Translations under genes and position numbers: made by a program
DNA from: Candidatus Protistibacter heckmannii
GTDB lineage: Bacteria > Pseudomonadota > Gammaproteobacteria > Burkholderiales > Burkholderiaceae
Length of the DNA: 64,000 bases
Assembly (NCBI GenBank): GCA_025050535.1
Contig: JALBVF010000003.1
Coordinates: forward strand, 248,001-312,000
Direction: 5' to 3'
The notes under the pieces: model-generated
The model's database searches: none
The model's input: only the letters and a program-made list of their open reading frames with translations
What the model was told of the DNA's origin: nothing
Part shown: positions 52,587-63,002 of the stretch, in pieces
How the letters are laid out: each line of letters starts with the position of its first letter
Numbering within the stretch: position 1 is the first letter of the stretch

Positions 52587-53785
52587 TCAGACGCCGAGCA
52601 CCATCTGCGAAATGATGTTGCGCTGAATTTCGTTGGAACCGCCGTAGATGGAGGTCTTGCGAAAATTGAAGTAGTAGGGCTAAATCGGCGCGACCAGATC
52701 GTCGCCGGCCTGGGCGTGCGCATGCTCGCCGTGCAGGTAGCCAGGGTAGAATGGCAGCGCCTGCGGGCCGGCGGCTTCGACCATCAGCTCGGTGAGGCCC
52801 TGCTGGATCTCGGTGCCCTTGATCTTGAGCATCGAGGCCTCGTGGCCTAGGGGCCCTTGCCGGCGGCTTCGCTGGAGACCATGTGCAGCATGGTCATTTC
52901 CAGCACCATCAGATCGATCTCCAGATTGGCAACCTTGGCGGAGAACATCGGGTCCTCGAGCAGCGGCTTGCAGTTCTTGAACTGGGTCTGGGCGATGCGC
53001 TTGACATAGGCCAGTTCGTGCTTGCTGCGGCCGGTGGCGGCGATACCGGTGCGCTCGTGGCTGAGCAGGTACTTGGCGCAGGTCCAGCCCTTGTTCTCCT
53101 AGCCCACGAGGTTCTTCACCGGGACCTTGACGTTGTCGAAGAAGACTTCGTTCACCTCGTGGTCCTCGTCGAGCATGATGATGGGACGCACGGTCACGCC
53201 CGGGGTCTTCATGTCGATCAGCAGGAAGGAGATGCCCTCCTACTTCTTGGCTTCGGGATCGGTGCGCACGAGGCAGAAGATCATGTCGGCGTGCTGGGCC
53301 AGCGTGGTCCAGGTCTTCTGGCCGTTGACGATGTAGTGATCGCCCTCGCGCACGGCGCGGGTCTTGAGCGAGGCCAGATCTGAGCCCGAGCCCGGCTCGG
53401 AATAGCCCTGGCACCACCAGTCGTCGCAGTTGGCGATGCGCGGCAGGTAATACTGCTTCTGTGCGTCGGTGCCGTATTTCATGATCACGGGTGCGACCAT
53501 CGCCACGCCGAAGGGCAGCATGGACGGCGTGCCGACGTGCGCGCATTCCTCGTCCCAGATGTGGCGCTGGGTGGCGTTCCAGCCGGTGCCGCCGAACTGG
53601 ACCGGCCAGGCGGGCACGGACCAGACTTTCTTGGCGAGAATCTTATGCCAGCGCACGAGGTCTTCGCGGCTCAGGCGCTTATGGTTGAGCACCTTGTTGG
53701 ACAGTTCCGCAGGCAGGTTACCTTCGAGCCAGCCGGGCACTTCCGCGCGGAAGGCCTGGTCTTCGGACGTGTAATTGAGATCCAT
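52587..53785 (-). pseudogene. Acyl-CoA dehydrogenase (first of the pair), multiple stops
   Basis: The N-terminal part is intact from MDLNYTSEDQAFRAEVPGWL through WPVQFGGTGWNATQRHIWDE and the substrate/FAD segment WWCQGYSEPGSGSDLASLKT. TAG then stands at 53240-53242 (expected Gln, AKKxEGISFLLIDM). A second TAG is at 53099-53101 (expected Glu, LVGxENKGWTCAKYLL). A two-base frame change lies near 52855 (AAGKGP / GHEASMLKIK). A third TAG is at 52680-52682 (before PYYFNFRKTSIYGGSNEIQR). The ancestral stop is at 52587-52589. Four independent lesions make it one of the most degraded genes here. It was the first gene of an acd-acd-maoC operon. Confidence 0.92.
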
Positions 53786-53822
53786 CCCCGTCTCCCTATC
53801 AATCTTCGTTTGTTGTTTTGCT

Positions 53823-54284
53823 TTACTGCAATGTGTTCTTCGCGCCCGGCAGGCCCGGCAGCATCATGACTTCGATGCCCTCGTCCACCAGCGCCGCCGC
53901 CTCTTCGCGGCTGGCCTGTCCATGGATCGCACGCTCTGGCGCTTCGCGGTAGTGGATCTTGCGCGCTTCCTCCGCGAACTTCCCGCCCACGTCCTCGCTC
54001 TTGGACAGCATCTCGCGCACCGCCTTGAGCAAGGCGCCCTGCACTGCCTTGAGCTGGTCCGCGCCGCGTTCGCCACCCTTGTCGGCGGCCACCGCCTGCG
54101 CGGGCGCCGGTTCGGATCCGGAGAGGTTCAGGCGCGGCGCCGAAGGCATCTTCACGACACCCTTGTCCCCGCAGACAGGGCATTCGACCAGGCCGCGGCC
54201 GAGCTGCGACTCGTAATCCTCCGCCGAAGCGAACCATCCTTCAAACCCATGCTCCAGCGAGCAGCGCAGGTTGTAGACCTTCAT
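53823..54284 (-). CDS. DUF1178 family protein
   Basis: This is a 153-residue protein of a conserved family without assigned function. The N-terminus MKVYNLRCSLEHGFEGWFAS, with Cys8 and His12, plus the later ECPVCGDKGVVKMPSAPRLN, forms a probable zinc ribbon like that in FmdB-type proteins. The middle is Ala/Gly-rich and disordered (about 57-72). The C-terminal helix region includes GKFAEEARKIHYREAPERAI and ALVDEGIEVMMLPGLP, typical of the family. It is 61 bp after the Nudix gene. It appears intact. Confidence 0.85.
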   Translation of the reverse strand: MKVYNLRCSLEHGFEGWFASAEDYESQLGRGLVECPVCGDKGVVKMPSAPRLNLSGSEPAPAQAVAADKGGERGADQLKAVQGALLKAVREMLSKSEDVGGKFAEEARKIHYREAPERAIHGQASREEAAALVDEGIEVMMLPGLPGAKNTLQ

Positions 54285-54345
54285 GGCAAATCCAGAAACA
54301 GATGCAAGAGTGCAACCCGTTCGGCCATTTTTTGAACGACCGATC

Positions 54346-55008
54346 TTATTTGATCATTTTCCCGGCGGAGCCACGCCTCTCAAGGCCCGCGCCGGGTTCA
54401 AGGCAGGTTAGGCCACGCCCGGCTAAGACCGTGGGAACGGCTTGCGGCTTCCAGCCGCCGGAGAGGTATTTGTCGAGCCAGAAGGCGCCGACCAGGGTCT
54501 TCACATCGGTGATGTCGCCGCGGCGGATCCATTCGAGCAGCTCGGCGAAGGGCGTGCGGATGACCTCGAGGAATTCGCCGGCGTCGAGATTGGCTTCGCC
54601 CTCGGTCAGGCCGGTGGCCAGATAGATGTCGATGAATTCGGTGGAATAGGAGATCACCGGATGGATGCGCGCGAGGAAGACGTATTCCCAGGCGCTGTAG
54701 CCGGTCTCTTCCTTGAGCTCTCGGCGGGCGCAGGCCAGGCCGCCTTCATTGGGATCGAGCTTGCCGGCGGGGAATTCGACCATCACCTGCCCCACCGGAT
54801 AGCGGAACTGGCGCTCGAGCAGGACGCTGCCGTCGTCGAAGAGCGGGATGACCATCACCGCGCCGGGATGCACCGCATACTCGCGGATGGCGCCCTGGCC
54901 GTCGGGCAGACGGACTTCGTCGCGCATGATCTTGAGGAAGGCGCCCTTGTAGACCATCTCGCCGTCGAGACGGGTTTCGATCAGATGCTGGTCTTGGCTC
55001 TTGTCCAT
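54346..55008 (-). CDS. Nudix hydrolase (ADP-ribose pyrophosphatase type)
   Basis: This is a Nudix protein similar to NudF-type ADP-ribose pyrophosphatases. The Nudix box is GKLDPNEGGLACARRELKEE followed by TGY (about residues 83-105), with the metal-binding REx2EE. The preceding LERQFRYPVGQVMVEFPAG is typical of the ADP-ribose group. The product is 220 residues. The last ~25 (GRGLTCLEPGAGLERRGSAG) look unconserved, so an ancestral stop may have been lost here too, but I cannot point to the codon. It lies 24 bp after DUF2818. Confidence 0.88.
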   Translation of the reverse strand: MDKSQDQHLIETRLDGEMVYKGAFLKIMRDEVRLPDGQGAIREYAVHPGAVMVIPLFDDGSVLLERQFRYPVGQVMVEFPAGKLDPNEGGLACARRELKEETGYSAWEYVFLARIHPVISYSTEFIDIYLATGLTEGEANLDAGEFLEVIRTPFAELLEWIRRGDITDVKTLVGAFWLDKYLSGGWKPQAVPTVLAGRGLTCLEPGAGLERRGSAGKMIK

Positions 55009-55032
55009 GGCGCGGGTGGCTCCGAGTTCGAA

Positions 55033-55347
55033 CTAGCGGCGGCGGTGCAGCAGATAGCGGAAAACGAATCCGGGAAAGCCTAGCACCAAAAAAAGGCAGG
55101 CCGATATCGCATAAAACTCCCAGCCCTGCGGATAGGGTTCGCCAAGCCGGCTCTCCACCAGGCGGGCGACGAGGCCAACGAGGAAGTACAGCGCCAGCAT
55201 TTCCAGAAGGCGCACCCAGACCGGCTTGGGCGCTTCCTTCCCCCAGTTGAGGGCCAGGAAGGCGAAGAGCCGGTGATTCAGGAAAGGCAGATTGGCGGCG
55301 ATGGCGGCCAGGAGGATGACCAGCCAGCCGCCGGCGGAGGAACTCAT
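55033..55347 (-). CDS. DUF2818 family membrane protein
   Basis: This is a small inner-membrane protein of 104 residues with about three spans (4-24, 46-66 and 78-100) and a basic C-terminal tail (RYLLHRRR). The family is known to me from betaproteobacteria, with no assigned function. It begins 13 bp after the nuoN stop on the same strand, so it is part of the nuo transcript. Its position suggests a role with complex I (inference). It appears intact. Confidence 0.83.
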   Translation of the reverse strand: MSSSAGGWLVILLAAIAANLPFLNHRLFAFLALNWGKEAPKPVWVRLLEMLALYFLVGLVARLVESRLGEPYPQGWEFYAISACLFLVLGFPGFVFRYLLHRRR

Positions 55348-55360
55348 GAGGCCCGGGGGA

Positions 55361-56830
55361 TCAGGAAGCGAGGGTCTGCCGGATCGTGGTGATGCACAGC
55401 GCGATCAGGCCGGTGGGAGCCACACCCAGCCAGAGGATGGCGATGCCGTTCAGGCTGAGCACGCCGCGCAGGGCGACGGGCGTGGTGATTTGGACTTCGC
55501 CCTCGGGCTCGTCGAAATACATCAGCTTGACCACGCGCAGGTAGTAGAAGGCACCAACCAGCGAGGTCAGCACCGCCAGCACGGCCAGCCAGACCATGCC
55601 CGCGTCGACGACGGCCTGCAGCACGGTCAGCTTGGCGTAGAAGCCGACGGTCGGTGGAATGCCCGCGAGCGAGAACATCATCAGCAGAAGCAGGAAGGCG
55701 AACCAGGGGCTCTTGCGGTTCAGACCCTTGAGGTCGGACAGCTCCTCGGCCTCGAAGCCCTTGCGCGAGAGCAGCAGGATCATGCCGAAGGTGCCCAGCG
55801 TGGTGAGCACATAGGTGATCGAATAGAACAGCGCGGCGCCGTAGGCGTTGGCCGCGAAATCGGCTTTGCCGCCGACCACGCCCGAGAGCATGCCCAGCAG
55901 CATGAAGCCCATGTGCGAGATGGTCGAATAGGCCAGCATGCGCTTGAAGTTTGTCTGCGCGATCGCCGTGGCGTTGCCGACGATGAGCGAGAGCACCGAA
56001 AGCACCAGCAGCATCTGCTGCCAGTCGAAGGCGAGCGGCAGAAGACCGTCCACCAGCAGGCGGATGACGATGGCGAAAGCGGCCAGCTTGGGCGCGCCGC
56101 CGATGAGCAGCGTGACCGCGGTGGGCGAGCCCTGATACACGTCGGGCACCCACATGTGGAAGGGAGCGACGCCCAGCTTGAAAGCCAGGCCGGCGACGAC
56201 GAACACCAGGCCGAAGACCAGGATCAGCTTGTTGATGCGGCCGGTGGCGATGGCCTTGAAGATGTCGGCCAGATCCAGCGAGCCGGTGGCGCCGTAGAGC
56301 ATGGACATGCCGTAGAGCAGGAAGCCCGAGGCCAGCGCGCCGAGGATGAAGTACTTCATGCCGGCTTCGGAGGTCTCGCCGGAATCGCGGCGCATGGCGA
56401 CCAGGGCGTAGGACGCCAGGGCCTGCAGCTCCAGGCCGAGGTAGAGACTCAGGAAGTTGCCGCTGGAGATCATCACGCACTGGCCGAACATGATCAGCAG
56501 CACCAGCACGATCAGGTCGGCGCCGAGCATGTCACGGCTTTCCAGATAACTGCGCGAATAGATCAGGGTCATCGCCAGGGCCAGGGCCGAGCCAGCCTTG
56601 AGCAGGTTGGCCAGCGGATCATTGACGAACATGCCGCCGAAGAGCTCGCGGGTCGTGCCGTCGTTCTGCGCGCCGAACCAGATCGCCAGCACGAAGAGCA
56701 CGATCAGCGACCAGCCGTAGGCGAAGCGGCCGGCGGCCTCCTTCTTGAAGGCGCTGAACAGCAGGATCAGGCAGGCTGCCGTCAGGAGGAGCAGCTCCGG
56801 CAGAATCGGGGAGTAATCAAGATTGGCCAT
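55361..56830 (-). CDS. nuoN: NADH-quinone oxidoreductase subunit N
   Basis: NuoN is an antiporter-like proton-pumping subunit of complex I. The 489-residue product has about 14 membrane spans. The pump motifs are visible: conserved Glu in [15 protein letters not shown], Lys in [20 protein letters not shown] and Lys in [20 protein letters not shown]. It follows nuoM by 29 bp. It appears intact. Confidence 0.95.
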   Translation of the reverse strand: MANLDYSPILPELLLLTAACLILLFSAFKKEAAGRFAYGWSLIVLFVLAIWFGAQNDGTTRELFGGMFVNDPLANLLKAGSALALAMTLIYSRSYLESRDMLGADLIVLVLLIMFGQCVMISSGNFLSLYLGLELQALASYALVAMRRDSGETSEAGMKYFILGALASGFLLYGMSMLYGATGSLDLADIFKAIATGRINKLILVFGLVFVVAGLAFKLGVAPFHMWVPDVYQGSPTAVTLLIGGAPKLAAFAIVIRLLVDGLLPLAFDWQQMLLVLSVLSLIVGNATAIAQTNFKRMLAYSTISHMGFMLLGMLSGVVGGKADFAANAYGAALFYSITYVLTTLGTFGMILLLSRKGFEAEELSDLKGLNRKSPWFAFLLLLMMFSLAGIPPTVGFYAKLTVLQAVVDAGMVWLAVLAVLTSLVGAFYYLRVVKLMYFDEPEGEVQITTPVALRGVLSLNGIAILWLGVAPTGLIALCITTIRQTLAS

Positions 56831-56859
56831 ATCCGGTCTCTTCGTCGATCTCTTTATTT

Positions 56860-58410
56860 CTACGGCGCGACGCTCGCGGCCGCGGGGGCGGCGGCGGGAG
56901 CAGCCTCGTGGGTCGCCGTGATGCTCGCCGGCATCGTCGCGCCGAGATTCAGCTTGCTCACGGCAACGTGCTTGAGCAGGGCCGCGGAGGATTCATGGGT
57001 GATGTCGGTCACGGGCTTCGGATACAGGCCCATGGACAAGGTCATGATCGCCAGAATGCCGAGCATTGCGAATTCACGGCAGTTCAGGTCGGTCAGTTCC
57101 TTGACGTGGGCGTTGCCCGGCGCGCCGAAGATCACGCGCTTGACCATCCACAGCGAATAGGCGGCGCCAAAGATCAGCGCGGTCGCGGCCAGCAGGCCGA
57201 TCCAGAAGTTGAACTGGACAGCGGCCAGGATGACCATGAATTCGCCGACGAAGCCCGAGGTGGCGGGCAGGCCGCAGTTGGCCATCGAAAACAGCACCGC
57301 GAAGGCCGCGAACTTGGGCATCACATTGACCACGCCACCGTAGTCGGCGATCTGGCGCGAATGCAGGCGGTCATAGAGCACGCCGATGCACAGGAACATG
57401 GCGCTGGAGACGAAGCCGTGCGAGATCATCTGCACGATCGCGCCTTCCACGCCCATCTGGTTGAAGATGAAGAAGCCCAGGGTGACGAAGCCCATGTGTG
57501 CGATCGACGAATAGGCAACGAGCTTCTTCATGTCGGCCTGCACCAGGGCGACCAGGCCGATGTAGATCACCGCGATCAGCGAGAGCGTGATCATCAGGCC
57601 GGCCATGTGATGGCTGGCGTCAGGGGCGATGGGCAGCGAGAACCGCAGGAAGCCGTAGGCGCCGAGCTTGAGCATGATCGCCGCCAGCACAACGGAGCCG
57701 CCGGTCGGCGCCTCGACGTGGGCGTCGGGCAGCCAAGTGTGCACCGGCCACATCGGCACCTTGACCGCGAAGGCCACCAGGAAGGCGACGAAGATCAGCA
57801 GCTGCTCATTGAGCGAGAGCGGCGCCTTGTGCCAGTCGAGGATGTCGAAGCTGCCGGTCTTGTTGTACAGATAGAGCAGCGCGACCAACGTCAGCAGCGA
57901 GCCGAGCAACGTGTAGAGGAAGAACTTGAAAGCCGCGTAGACACGGTTCGGGCCGCCCCAGACGCCGATGATGATGTACATCGGGATCAGAGTGGCCTCG
58001 AAGAAGACGTAGAACAGCAGGCCGTCGAGCGAGGAGAACACGCCGATCATCAGGCCCGAGAGGATCAGGAAGGCAGCCATGTACTGGGCCACGCGCTCGG
58101 TGATGACTTCCCAGGCCGAGATCACCACGATGATGGTGATGAAGGCGGTCAGCGCGACGAACCAGACGGAGATGCCGTCCACGCCCAGGTAGTAGTGCGC
58201 CTTGAAGCGCTCGATCCAGGTCCAGCGTTCGACGAACTGCATCGCGGCGGTGCTGGTGTCGAAGTGCAGCAGCGGCAGCGTGACGATGAAGCTGAGGATG
58301 GAGCCGATAAGCGCGGTGCGGCGCACGAAGCCGGCGCTCTTTTCCGAGCCGAAGGCCAGGATCACCGCGCCGAAGAAGATCGGCATCCAGATGGCGAATG
58401 AAAGCGTCAT
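56860..58410 (-). CDS. nuoM: NADH-quinone oxidoreductase subunit M
   Basis: NuoM is the second antiporter-like subunit. The 516-residue product has about 14 spans, with the family segments [39 protein letters not shown] (pump Glu), [20 protein letters not shown] (pump Lys) and [20 protein letters not shown]. The C-terminal ~25 residues are Ala/Pro-rich. It is 15 bp after nuoL. It appears intact. Confidence 0.95.
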   Translation of the reverse strand: MTLSFAIWMPIFFGAVILAFGSEKSAGFVRRTALIGSILSFIVTLPLLHFDTSTAAMQFVERWTWIERFKAHYYLGVDGISVWFVALTAFITIIVVISAWEVITERVAQYMAAFLILSGLMIGVFSSLDGLLFYVFFEATLIPMYIIIGVWGGPNRVYAAFKFFLYTLLGSLLTLVALLYLYNKTGSFDILDWHKAPLSLNEQLLIFVAFLVAFAVKVPMWPVHTWLPDAHVEAPTGGSVVLAAIMLKLGAYGFLRFSLPIAPDASHHMAGLMITLSLIAVIYIGLVALVQADMKKLVAYSSIAHMGFVTLGFFIFNQMGVEGAIVQMISHGFVSSAMFLCIGVLYDRLHSRQIADYGGVVNVMPKFAAFAVLFSMANCGLPATSGFVGEFMVILAAVQFNFWIGLLAATALIFGAAYSLWMVKRVIFGAPGNAHVKELTDLNCREFAMLGILAIMTLSMGLYPKPVTDITHESSAALLKHVAVSKLNLGATMPASITATHEAAPAAAPAAASVAP

Positions 58411-58425
58411 GCAGTGTTCCCCTGC

Positions 58426-60489
58426 CTATTTACCGTTCAGATTTGAGAGCAGGACCCAGCTCACCAGCCCCAGCATGCCGATGATCATGGCGAATGCGTA
58501 GTGATAGATGTAGCCCGACTGCAGCTTGCGCACCGTGCCCGAGAACAAGCCAACCAGACGAGCGCTGCCGTTGACGATCAGGCCGTCGATCAGGCCCTGG
58601 TCGCAGCTCTTCCACAGACGGCCGCCGATCAGGCGCGCGCCGCCCGCGAAGAAGAAGTCATTGAACTTGTCCATGTAGTACTTGTTGTCGAGCAGCACAT
58701 ACAGAGGCTTGCAGGCGCGCTGGATGGCCGCAGGAATCGCCGGGGCCAGCATGTAGAACACGAAGGCCGTGACCACTCCGGCGAGCCCCAGGATGAAGGG
58801 CGGCGAGGTGAAAGCGTGCACGCCCATCGCTTCCCAGCCGTGGAAGGCTTCCTTGAGTTCTTCCATCGCATGGTGATGCTCGGAGACGAAGATCACCTGC
58901 GGGAAGGCGATGCCGTGTTCGAAGACCGGGCCGAAGAGCATCGGGCCGATGGCGATCGCGCCGATGATCACGGAGGGGATCGCCAGCAGGATCAGCGGCA
59001 GCGTCACCACCCAGGGCGACTCGTGCGGCTTCTGGCCGGGGGCCAGACCGTGGTGATGTTCGTCGTCGGCATGCGCGTCGTGATGATCGTCATGGCCATG
59101 ATGATCCTGGCCGAAGCGCTCCTTGCCGTGGAAGACCAGGAAGTACATGCGGAAGGAATAGAGAGCGGTCACGAAGACGCCGGCGATCAGCGCGAAGTAG
59201 GCGAAGTCCGCGCCCCAGAGGGTCGACTCCTTCACCGCTTCGATGATCGAGTCCTTCGAATAGACGCCGGAGAAGAACGGCATGCCGATCAGGGCCAGGG
59301 AGCCGACCAGCGACACCAGCCAGGTGATCGGCATGTATTTGCGCAGGCCGCCCATGTTGCGCATGTCCTGGTCGTGGTGCATGCCCATGATCACCGAGCC
59401 CGTGGCGAGGAACAGCAGCGCCTTGAAGAAGGCGTGGGTCATCAGGTGGAAGATGGCGACCTGATAGGCCGAGGCGCCCAGAGCCACGGTCATGTAGCCG
59501 AGCTGCGAGAGCGTGGAATACGCGACCACGCGCTTGATGTCGTTCTGGACGATGCCCAGGAATCCCATGAAGAGCGCGGTGATCGCTCCGATGACGAGCA
59601 CGAAGGACAGCGCCGCGTCGGACAACTCGAACAGCGGCGACATGCGGCTGACCATGAAGATGCCGGCCGTCACCATGGTGGCGGCGTGGATCAGCGCGGA
59701 GATCGGGGTCGGTCCTTCCATCGAATCGGGCAGCCAGACGTGCAGCGGGAACTGAGCCGATTTTCCCATCGCGCCGATGAACAAACAGATGCAGGCGACG
59801 GTGATCAGGTTCCAGTCGGTACCCGGCAGAGTCAGAGCCGCGAGGGCTTCGCACTTGGCGAAGACGTCGCCGTAGTTCATGCTGCCGCCATAGGCCAGCA
59901 GCAGGCCGATGCCGAGGATGAAGCCGAAGTCGCCGACGCGGTTGACCAGGAAGGCCTTCATGTTGGCGAAGATGGCTGTCGGCCGGGTGTACCAGAAACC
60001 GATCAGCAGATAGGACACCAGGCCCACCGCTTCCCAGCCGAAGAACAGCTGCAGGAAGTTGTTGCTCATCACCAGCATCAGCATGCTGAAGGTGAACAGC
60101 GAGATGTAGCAGAAGAAGCGGCTGTAGCCCTCGTCCTCGTCCATGTAGCCGATGGTGTAGATGTGCACCATCAGCGAGACGAAAGTCACCATACACATCA
60201 TCACCGCGGTCAGGCTGTCGACCAGAAAGCCGACTTCGAGCTTCAGTCCGCCGATCTTCATCCATTCATAGACCGTGCCGTTGTAGCCGGCGCCGTTGAG
60301 CACGTCGAGCAGCACGCAGAAGGAGATCAGGAAGGAGATCGCCACGCCGAGGATGGTGACGCGGTGGCTGTTCTCGCGCGAGATCTTGTTGCCGAAGAAC
60401 TTGGTGCCGAACAGGCCCGCGACGGCGGAGCAGGCCAGCGGGGCCAGCGGCACCGCCAGCAGCAGGTTGGGATCGAGGGTAGTTGCCAT
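58426..60489 (-). CDS. nuoL: NADH-quinone oxidoreductase subunit L
   Basis: NuoL is the largest pump subunit, with the long lateral helix along the membrane arm. The 687-residue product includes FGWEAVGLVSYLLIGFW, GKSAQFPLHVWLPDSMEGPT (pump Lys), DIKRVVAYSTLSQLGYMTVA and the C-terminal lateral-helix region after about 560. A His/Asp-rich loop (HHGHDDHHDAHADDEHHHGL, about residues 480-500) lies before it. It is 8 bp after nuoK. It appears intact. Confidence 0.95.
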   Translation of the reverse strand: MATTLDPNLLLAVPLAPLACSAVAGLFGTKFFGNKISRENSHRVTILGVAISFLISFCVLLDVLNGAGYNGTVYEWMKIGGLKLEVGFLVDSLTAVMMCMVTFVSLMVHIYTIGYMDEDEGYSRFFCYISLFTFSMLMLVMSNNFLQLFFGWEAVGLVSYLLIGFWYTRPTAIFANMKAFLVNRVGDFGFILGIGLLLAYGGSMNYGDVFAKCEALAALTLPGTDWNLITVACICLFIGAMGKSAQFPLHVWLPDSMEGPTPISALIHAATMVTAGIFMVSRMSPLFELSDAALSFVLVIGAITALFMGFLGIVQNDIKRVVAYSTLSQLGYMTVALGASAYQVAIFHLMTHAFFKALLFLATGSVIMGMHHDQDMRNMGGLRKYMPITWLVSLVGSLALIGMPFFSGVYSKDSIIEAVKESTLWGADFAYFALIAGVFVTALYSFRMYFLVFHGKERFGQDHHGHDDHHDAHADDEHHHGLAPGQKPHESPWVVTLPLILLAIPSVIIGAIAIGPMLFGPVFEHGIAFPQVIFVSEHHHAMEELKEAFHGWEAMGVHAFTSPPFILGLAGVVTAFVFYMLAPAIPAAIQRACKPLYVLLDNKYYMDKFNDFFFAGGARLIGGRLWKSCDQGLIDGLIVNGSARLVGLFSGTVRKLQSGYIYHYAFAMIIGMLGLVSWVLLSNLNGK

Positions 60490-60497
60490 TGAGACGC

Positions 60498-60803
60498 TTA
60501 ACCTTTCAGGCTGCCGAGATCGTCGACGTGGATCGTGTCGAGGTTGCGGAACAGGACCACCAGGATGGCAAGGCCGATCGCGGCCTCGGCTGCGGCGACC
60601 GTGAGGATGAAGAAGACGAAGACCTGGCCGGCCAGATCCCCCAGATAGTGCGAGAAGGCGACGAAGTTCAGGTTGATCGACAGCAGCATTAGTTCGAGCG
60701 CCATCAGCAGCACGATCAGGTTCTTGCGGTTGAGGAAGATCCCCACAATGCTGATCGAGAAGAGGATCGCGCCGAGGACGAGGTAGTGGGCCAGCGTGAT
60801 CAT
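60498..60803 (-). CDS. nuoK: NADH-quinone oxidoreductase subunit K
   Basis: NuoK is a three-span MrpC-like subunit. The 101-residue product has the conserved membrane Glu in [19 protein letters not shown] and the second Glu in [18 protein letters not shown]. Its ATG overlaps the nuoJ TGA by 4 bp (ATGA), indicating coupled translation. It appears intact. Confidence 0.95.
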   Translation of the reverse strand: MITLAHYLVLGAILFSISIVGIFLNRKNLIVLLMALELMLLSINLNFVAFSHYLGDLAGQVFVFFILTVAAAEAAIGLAILVVLFRNLDTIHVDDLGSLKG

Positions 60804-61405
60804 ACTTCTTCCTTTTCCACCGGCATGGCGACGATGCGCACGCGGTCCGCGGCCTTGACGCGGATCTGCGCGGAGACGTCCTGGGCCTTGCTGTCCTTGC
60901 GGCGGCGCAGGGTCAGGGCCACGGAGGCGATGCTGGCCGCCAGCAGGATGATGCCGGCGACTTCGAAAGCGTACAGATACTCGGTGTAGATCAGCTTGCC
61001 GAGGTCGCGGGTGTTGGAGCCGGAGCTCACGACCTTGGACGCGAGCGGCTTGTCGGTCAGGAAGAAGCCGCGCACCAGCACCACCGCCATTTCGGCGATG
61101 ATCACCGCGCCAATCAGGATGGCCATGGGCACGTACTTGGAGAAGTCGCGCCGGATCTTTTCGAGGTTAATGTCGAGCATCATCACCACGAAGAGGAAGA
61201 GCACCATCACCGCGCCGACGTATACCAGCACCAGGGTGATGGCCAGAAATTCAGCCTGCAGCAGCATCCAGATGCCCGAGGCGGTGAAGAAGGACAGCAC
61301 CAGGAACAGCGCCGAATGCACCGGGTTTCGGGACGTGATCACCTTGAACGCGGCCAGCACCAGGATGGCAGCGAAGGCATAGAAGACCAGGGATTTGATA
61401 TCCAT
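60800..61405 (-). CDS. nuoJ: NADH-quinone oxidoreductase subunit J
   Basis: NuoJ is a five-span membrane subunit near the quinone channel. The start [20 protein letters not shown] (61405) is the family N-terminus; upstream codons in this frame overlap nuoI in another frame. The 201-residue product has [20 protein letters not shown], a highly conserved span, and a basic C-terminal tail after [10 protein letters not shown]. It appears intact. Confidence 0.94.
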   Translation of the reverse strand: MDIKSLVFYAFAAILVLAAFKVITSRNPVHSALFLVLSFFTASGIWMLLQAEFLAITLVLVYVGAVMVLFLFVVMMLDINLEKIRRDFSKYVPMAILIGAVIIAEMAVVLVRGFFLTDKPLASKVVSSGSNTRDLGKLIYTEYLYAFEVAGIILLAASIASVALTLRRRKDSKAQDVSAQIRVKAADRVRIVAMPVEKEEV

Positions 61406-61422
61406 ATCGTTTCGTCGCGTTC

Positions 61423-61914
61423 TTATCGGTAGGCTGCGTCGGCCGCCTTGTTGGCCGCGATCTGGGGTTCGTAGCGGTCGCCGACGGCCAGGAGCATTTC
61501 CTTGGTGAAGTACAGGTCGCCGCGCTTCTCGCCGTGGTATTCGAAGATATGGGTCTCGACGATGGCGTCCACCGGGCAGGCCTCTTCGCAGAAGCCGCAG
61601 AAGATGCACTTGGTCAGGTCGATGTCGTAGCGCGTGGTGCGGCGGGTGCCGTCGTCGCGCTGGTCGGATTCGATGGTGATGGCCAGCGCCGGGCAGACCG
61701 CCTCGCACAGCTTGCAGGCGATGCAGCGTTCCTCGCCGTTGGGATAGCGGCGAAGCGCGTGCAGGCCGCGGAAGCGCGGCGACTGCGGCGTCTTTTCCTC
61801 GGGGAAGAGCACCGTGATCTTGCGGGCGAAGAGGTAGCGCCCGGTCAGCGCCAGGCCCTTGAACAGCTCGCGCAACAGCAGGCTGTTAAAAAACTCTTTG
61901 ATCTGTAGCAGCAT
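61423..61914 (-). CDS. nuoI: NADH-quinone oxidoreductase subunit I
   Basis: NuoI is the TYKY-type subunit carrying clusters N6a and N6b next to the quinone site. The ATG at 61914 ([20 protein letters not shown]) is preferred to a GTG three codons earlier. The 163-residue product has the two 4Fe-4S motifs [12 protein letters not shown] and [16 protein letters not shown]. It begins 9 bp after the nuoH stop. It appears intact. Confidence 0.95.
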   Translation of the reverse strand: MLLQIKEFFNSLLLRELFKGLALTGRYLFARKITVLFPEEKTPQSPRFRGLHALRRYPNGEERCIACKLCEAVCPALAITIESDQRDDGTRRTTRYDIDLTKCIFCGFCEEACPVDAIVETHIFEYHGEKRGDLYFTKEMLLAVGDRYEPQIAANKAADAAYR

Positions 61915-61923
61915 GGTCTGCAC

Positions 61924-62988
61924 CTATTTCCAGATATTCCAGGGCGACACGATCAAAAGACCGACGACGAGCACCCACACGACCGACAGCGGGATGAAGA
62001 TCTTCCAGCCCAGGCGCATGATCTGGTCGTAGCGGTAGCGCGGGAACGAAGCGCGCAGCCAGATGAACACGGAGAGCAGGAAGAAGACCTTCGCCACGAG
62101 CCAGAAGAAGCCCGGGATCATGTTGAAGGGCGCGAAATCCAGCGGCGAACCCCAGCCGCCCAGGAACATCACCGAAGCCATGGCCGAGATGAGGATCATG
62201 TTAGCGTATTCGGCCAGGAAGAACATGGCGAAGGCCATGCCCGAGTATTCGATCATGTGGCCGGCGACGATTTCCGATTCGCCTTCCACCACGTCGAAGG
62301 GGTGGCGGTTGGTTTCGGCGACGCCGGAGATGAAATAGATCATGAACATCGGCAGCAGCGGCAGCCAGTTCCAGGACAGCACCGGCAGGCCGAGCGCGGC
62401 GAAGTAGCCGTGCTGCTGCGAGCGCACGATGTCGCCCAGATTCAGGCTGCCCGAAACCATCAGCACGGTCACGAGGGCGAAGCCCATGGCGATTTCGTAG
62501 GACACCATCTGCGCCGAGGCGCGCATCGCGCCGAGGAAGGCGTATTTGGAGTTCGAGGCCCAGCCAGCGAGGATCACACCATAGACGCCGATCGAGGTGA
62601 TCGCCATCACGTAGAGCAGGCCGGCGTTGACGTCGGCTAGCACGAGGCCCGCATCGAAGGGCACCACCGCCCAGGCGGCGAAGGCCGGGGCGATGACCAT
62701 GATCGGGGCGACGATGTAGAGGATCTTGCTGGCCTTGGCGGGCAGCACGACTTCCTTGAGCAGCAGCTTTAGCGCGTCGGCGATTGGCTGCAGCAGGCCC
62801 AGGGGGCCGACGCGGTTCGGGCCGAGGCGGATGTGCATCCAGCCGATGAGCTTGCGCTCCCACAGCGTCAGGTAGGCGACGCAGCCGAACATCGGCAGCA
62901 CAACGCAGACGATCTTGATCAGGTTCCAGACCAGGGGCCAGAGGACGCCGAATACGCCCTGTCCCTGACTATTGATCCATGCGATCAT
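61924..62988 (-). CDS. nuoH: NADH-quinone oxidoreductase subunit H
   Basis: NuoH is the membrane subunit that forms the quinone chamber with NuoB and NuoD. The 354-residue product has eight or more spans and the hallmark [39 protein letters not shown] and the Glu-rich loop [20 protein letters not shown]. It ends [19 protein letters not shown] and two short spans. It follows nuoG by 14 bp. It appears intact. Confidence 0.96.
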   Translation of the reverse strand: MIAWINSQGQGVFGVLWPLVWNLIKIVCVVLPMFGCVAYLTLWERKLIGWMHIRLGPNRVGPLGLLQPIADALKLLLKEVVLPAKASKILYIVAPIMVIAPAFAAWAVVPFDAGLVLADVNAGLLYVMAITSIGVYGVILAGWASNSKYAFLGAMRASAQMVSYEIAMGFALVTVLMVSGSLNLGDIVRSQQHGYFAALGLPVLSWNWLPLLPMFMIYFISGVAETNRHPFDVVEGESEIVAGHMIEYSGMAFAMFFLAEYANMILISAMASVMFLGGWGSPLDFAPFNMIPGFFWLVAKVFFLLSVFIWLRASFPRYRYDQIMRLGWKIFIPLSVVWVLVVGLLIVSPWNIWK

Positions 62989-63002
62989 GCCTGTTCCTTA
63001 CC

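Noticed and set aside
58501-60492. A 663-codon plus-strand open frame opposite nuoL
   Set aside because: It is rich in His, Asp, Glu, Gln and Arg as expected for the antisense of hydrophobic codons in GC-rich DNA; nuoL has clear homology on the other strand. The same applies to the long plus-strand frames opposite nuoM, nuoN, leuC, gltA, sdhA and truA.
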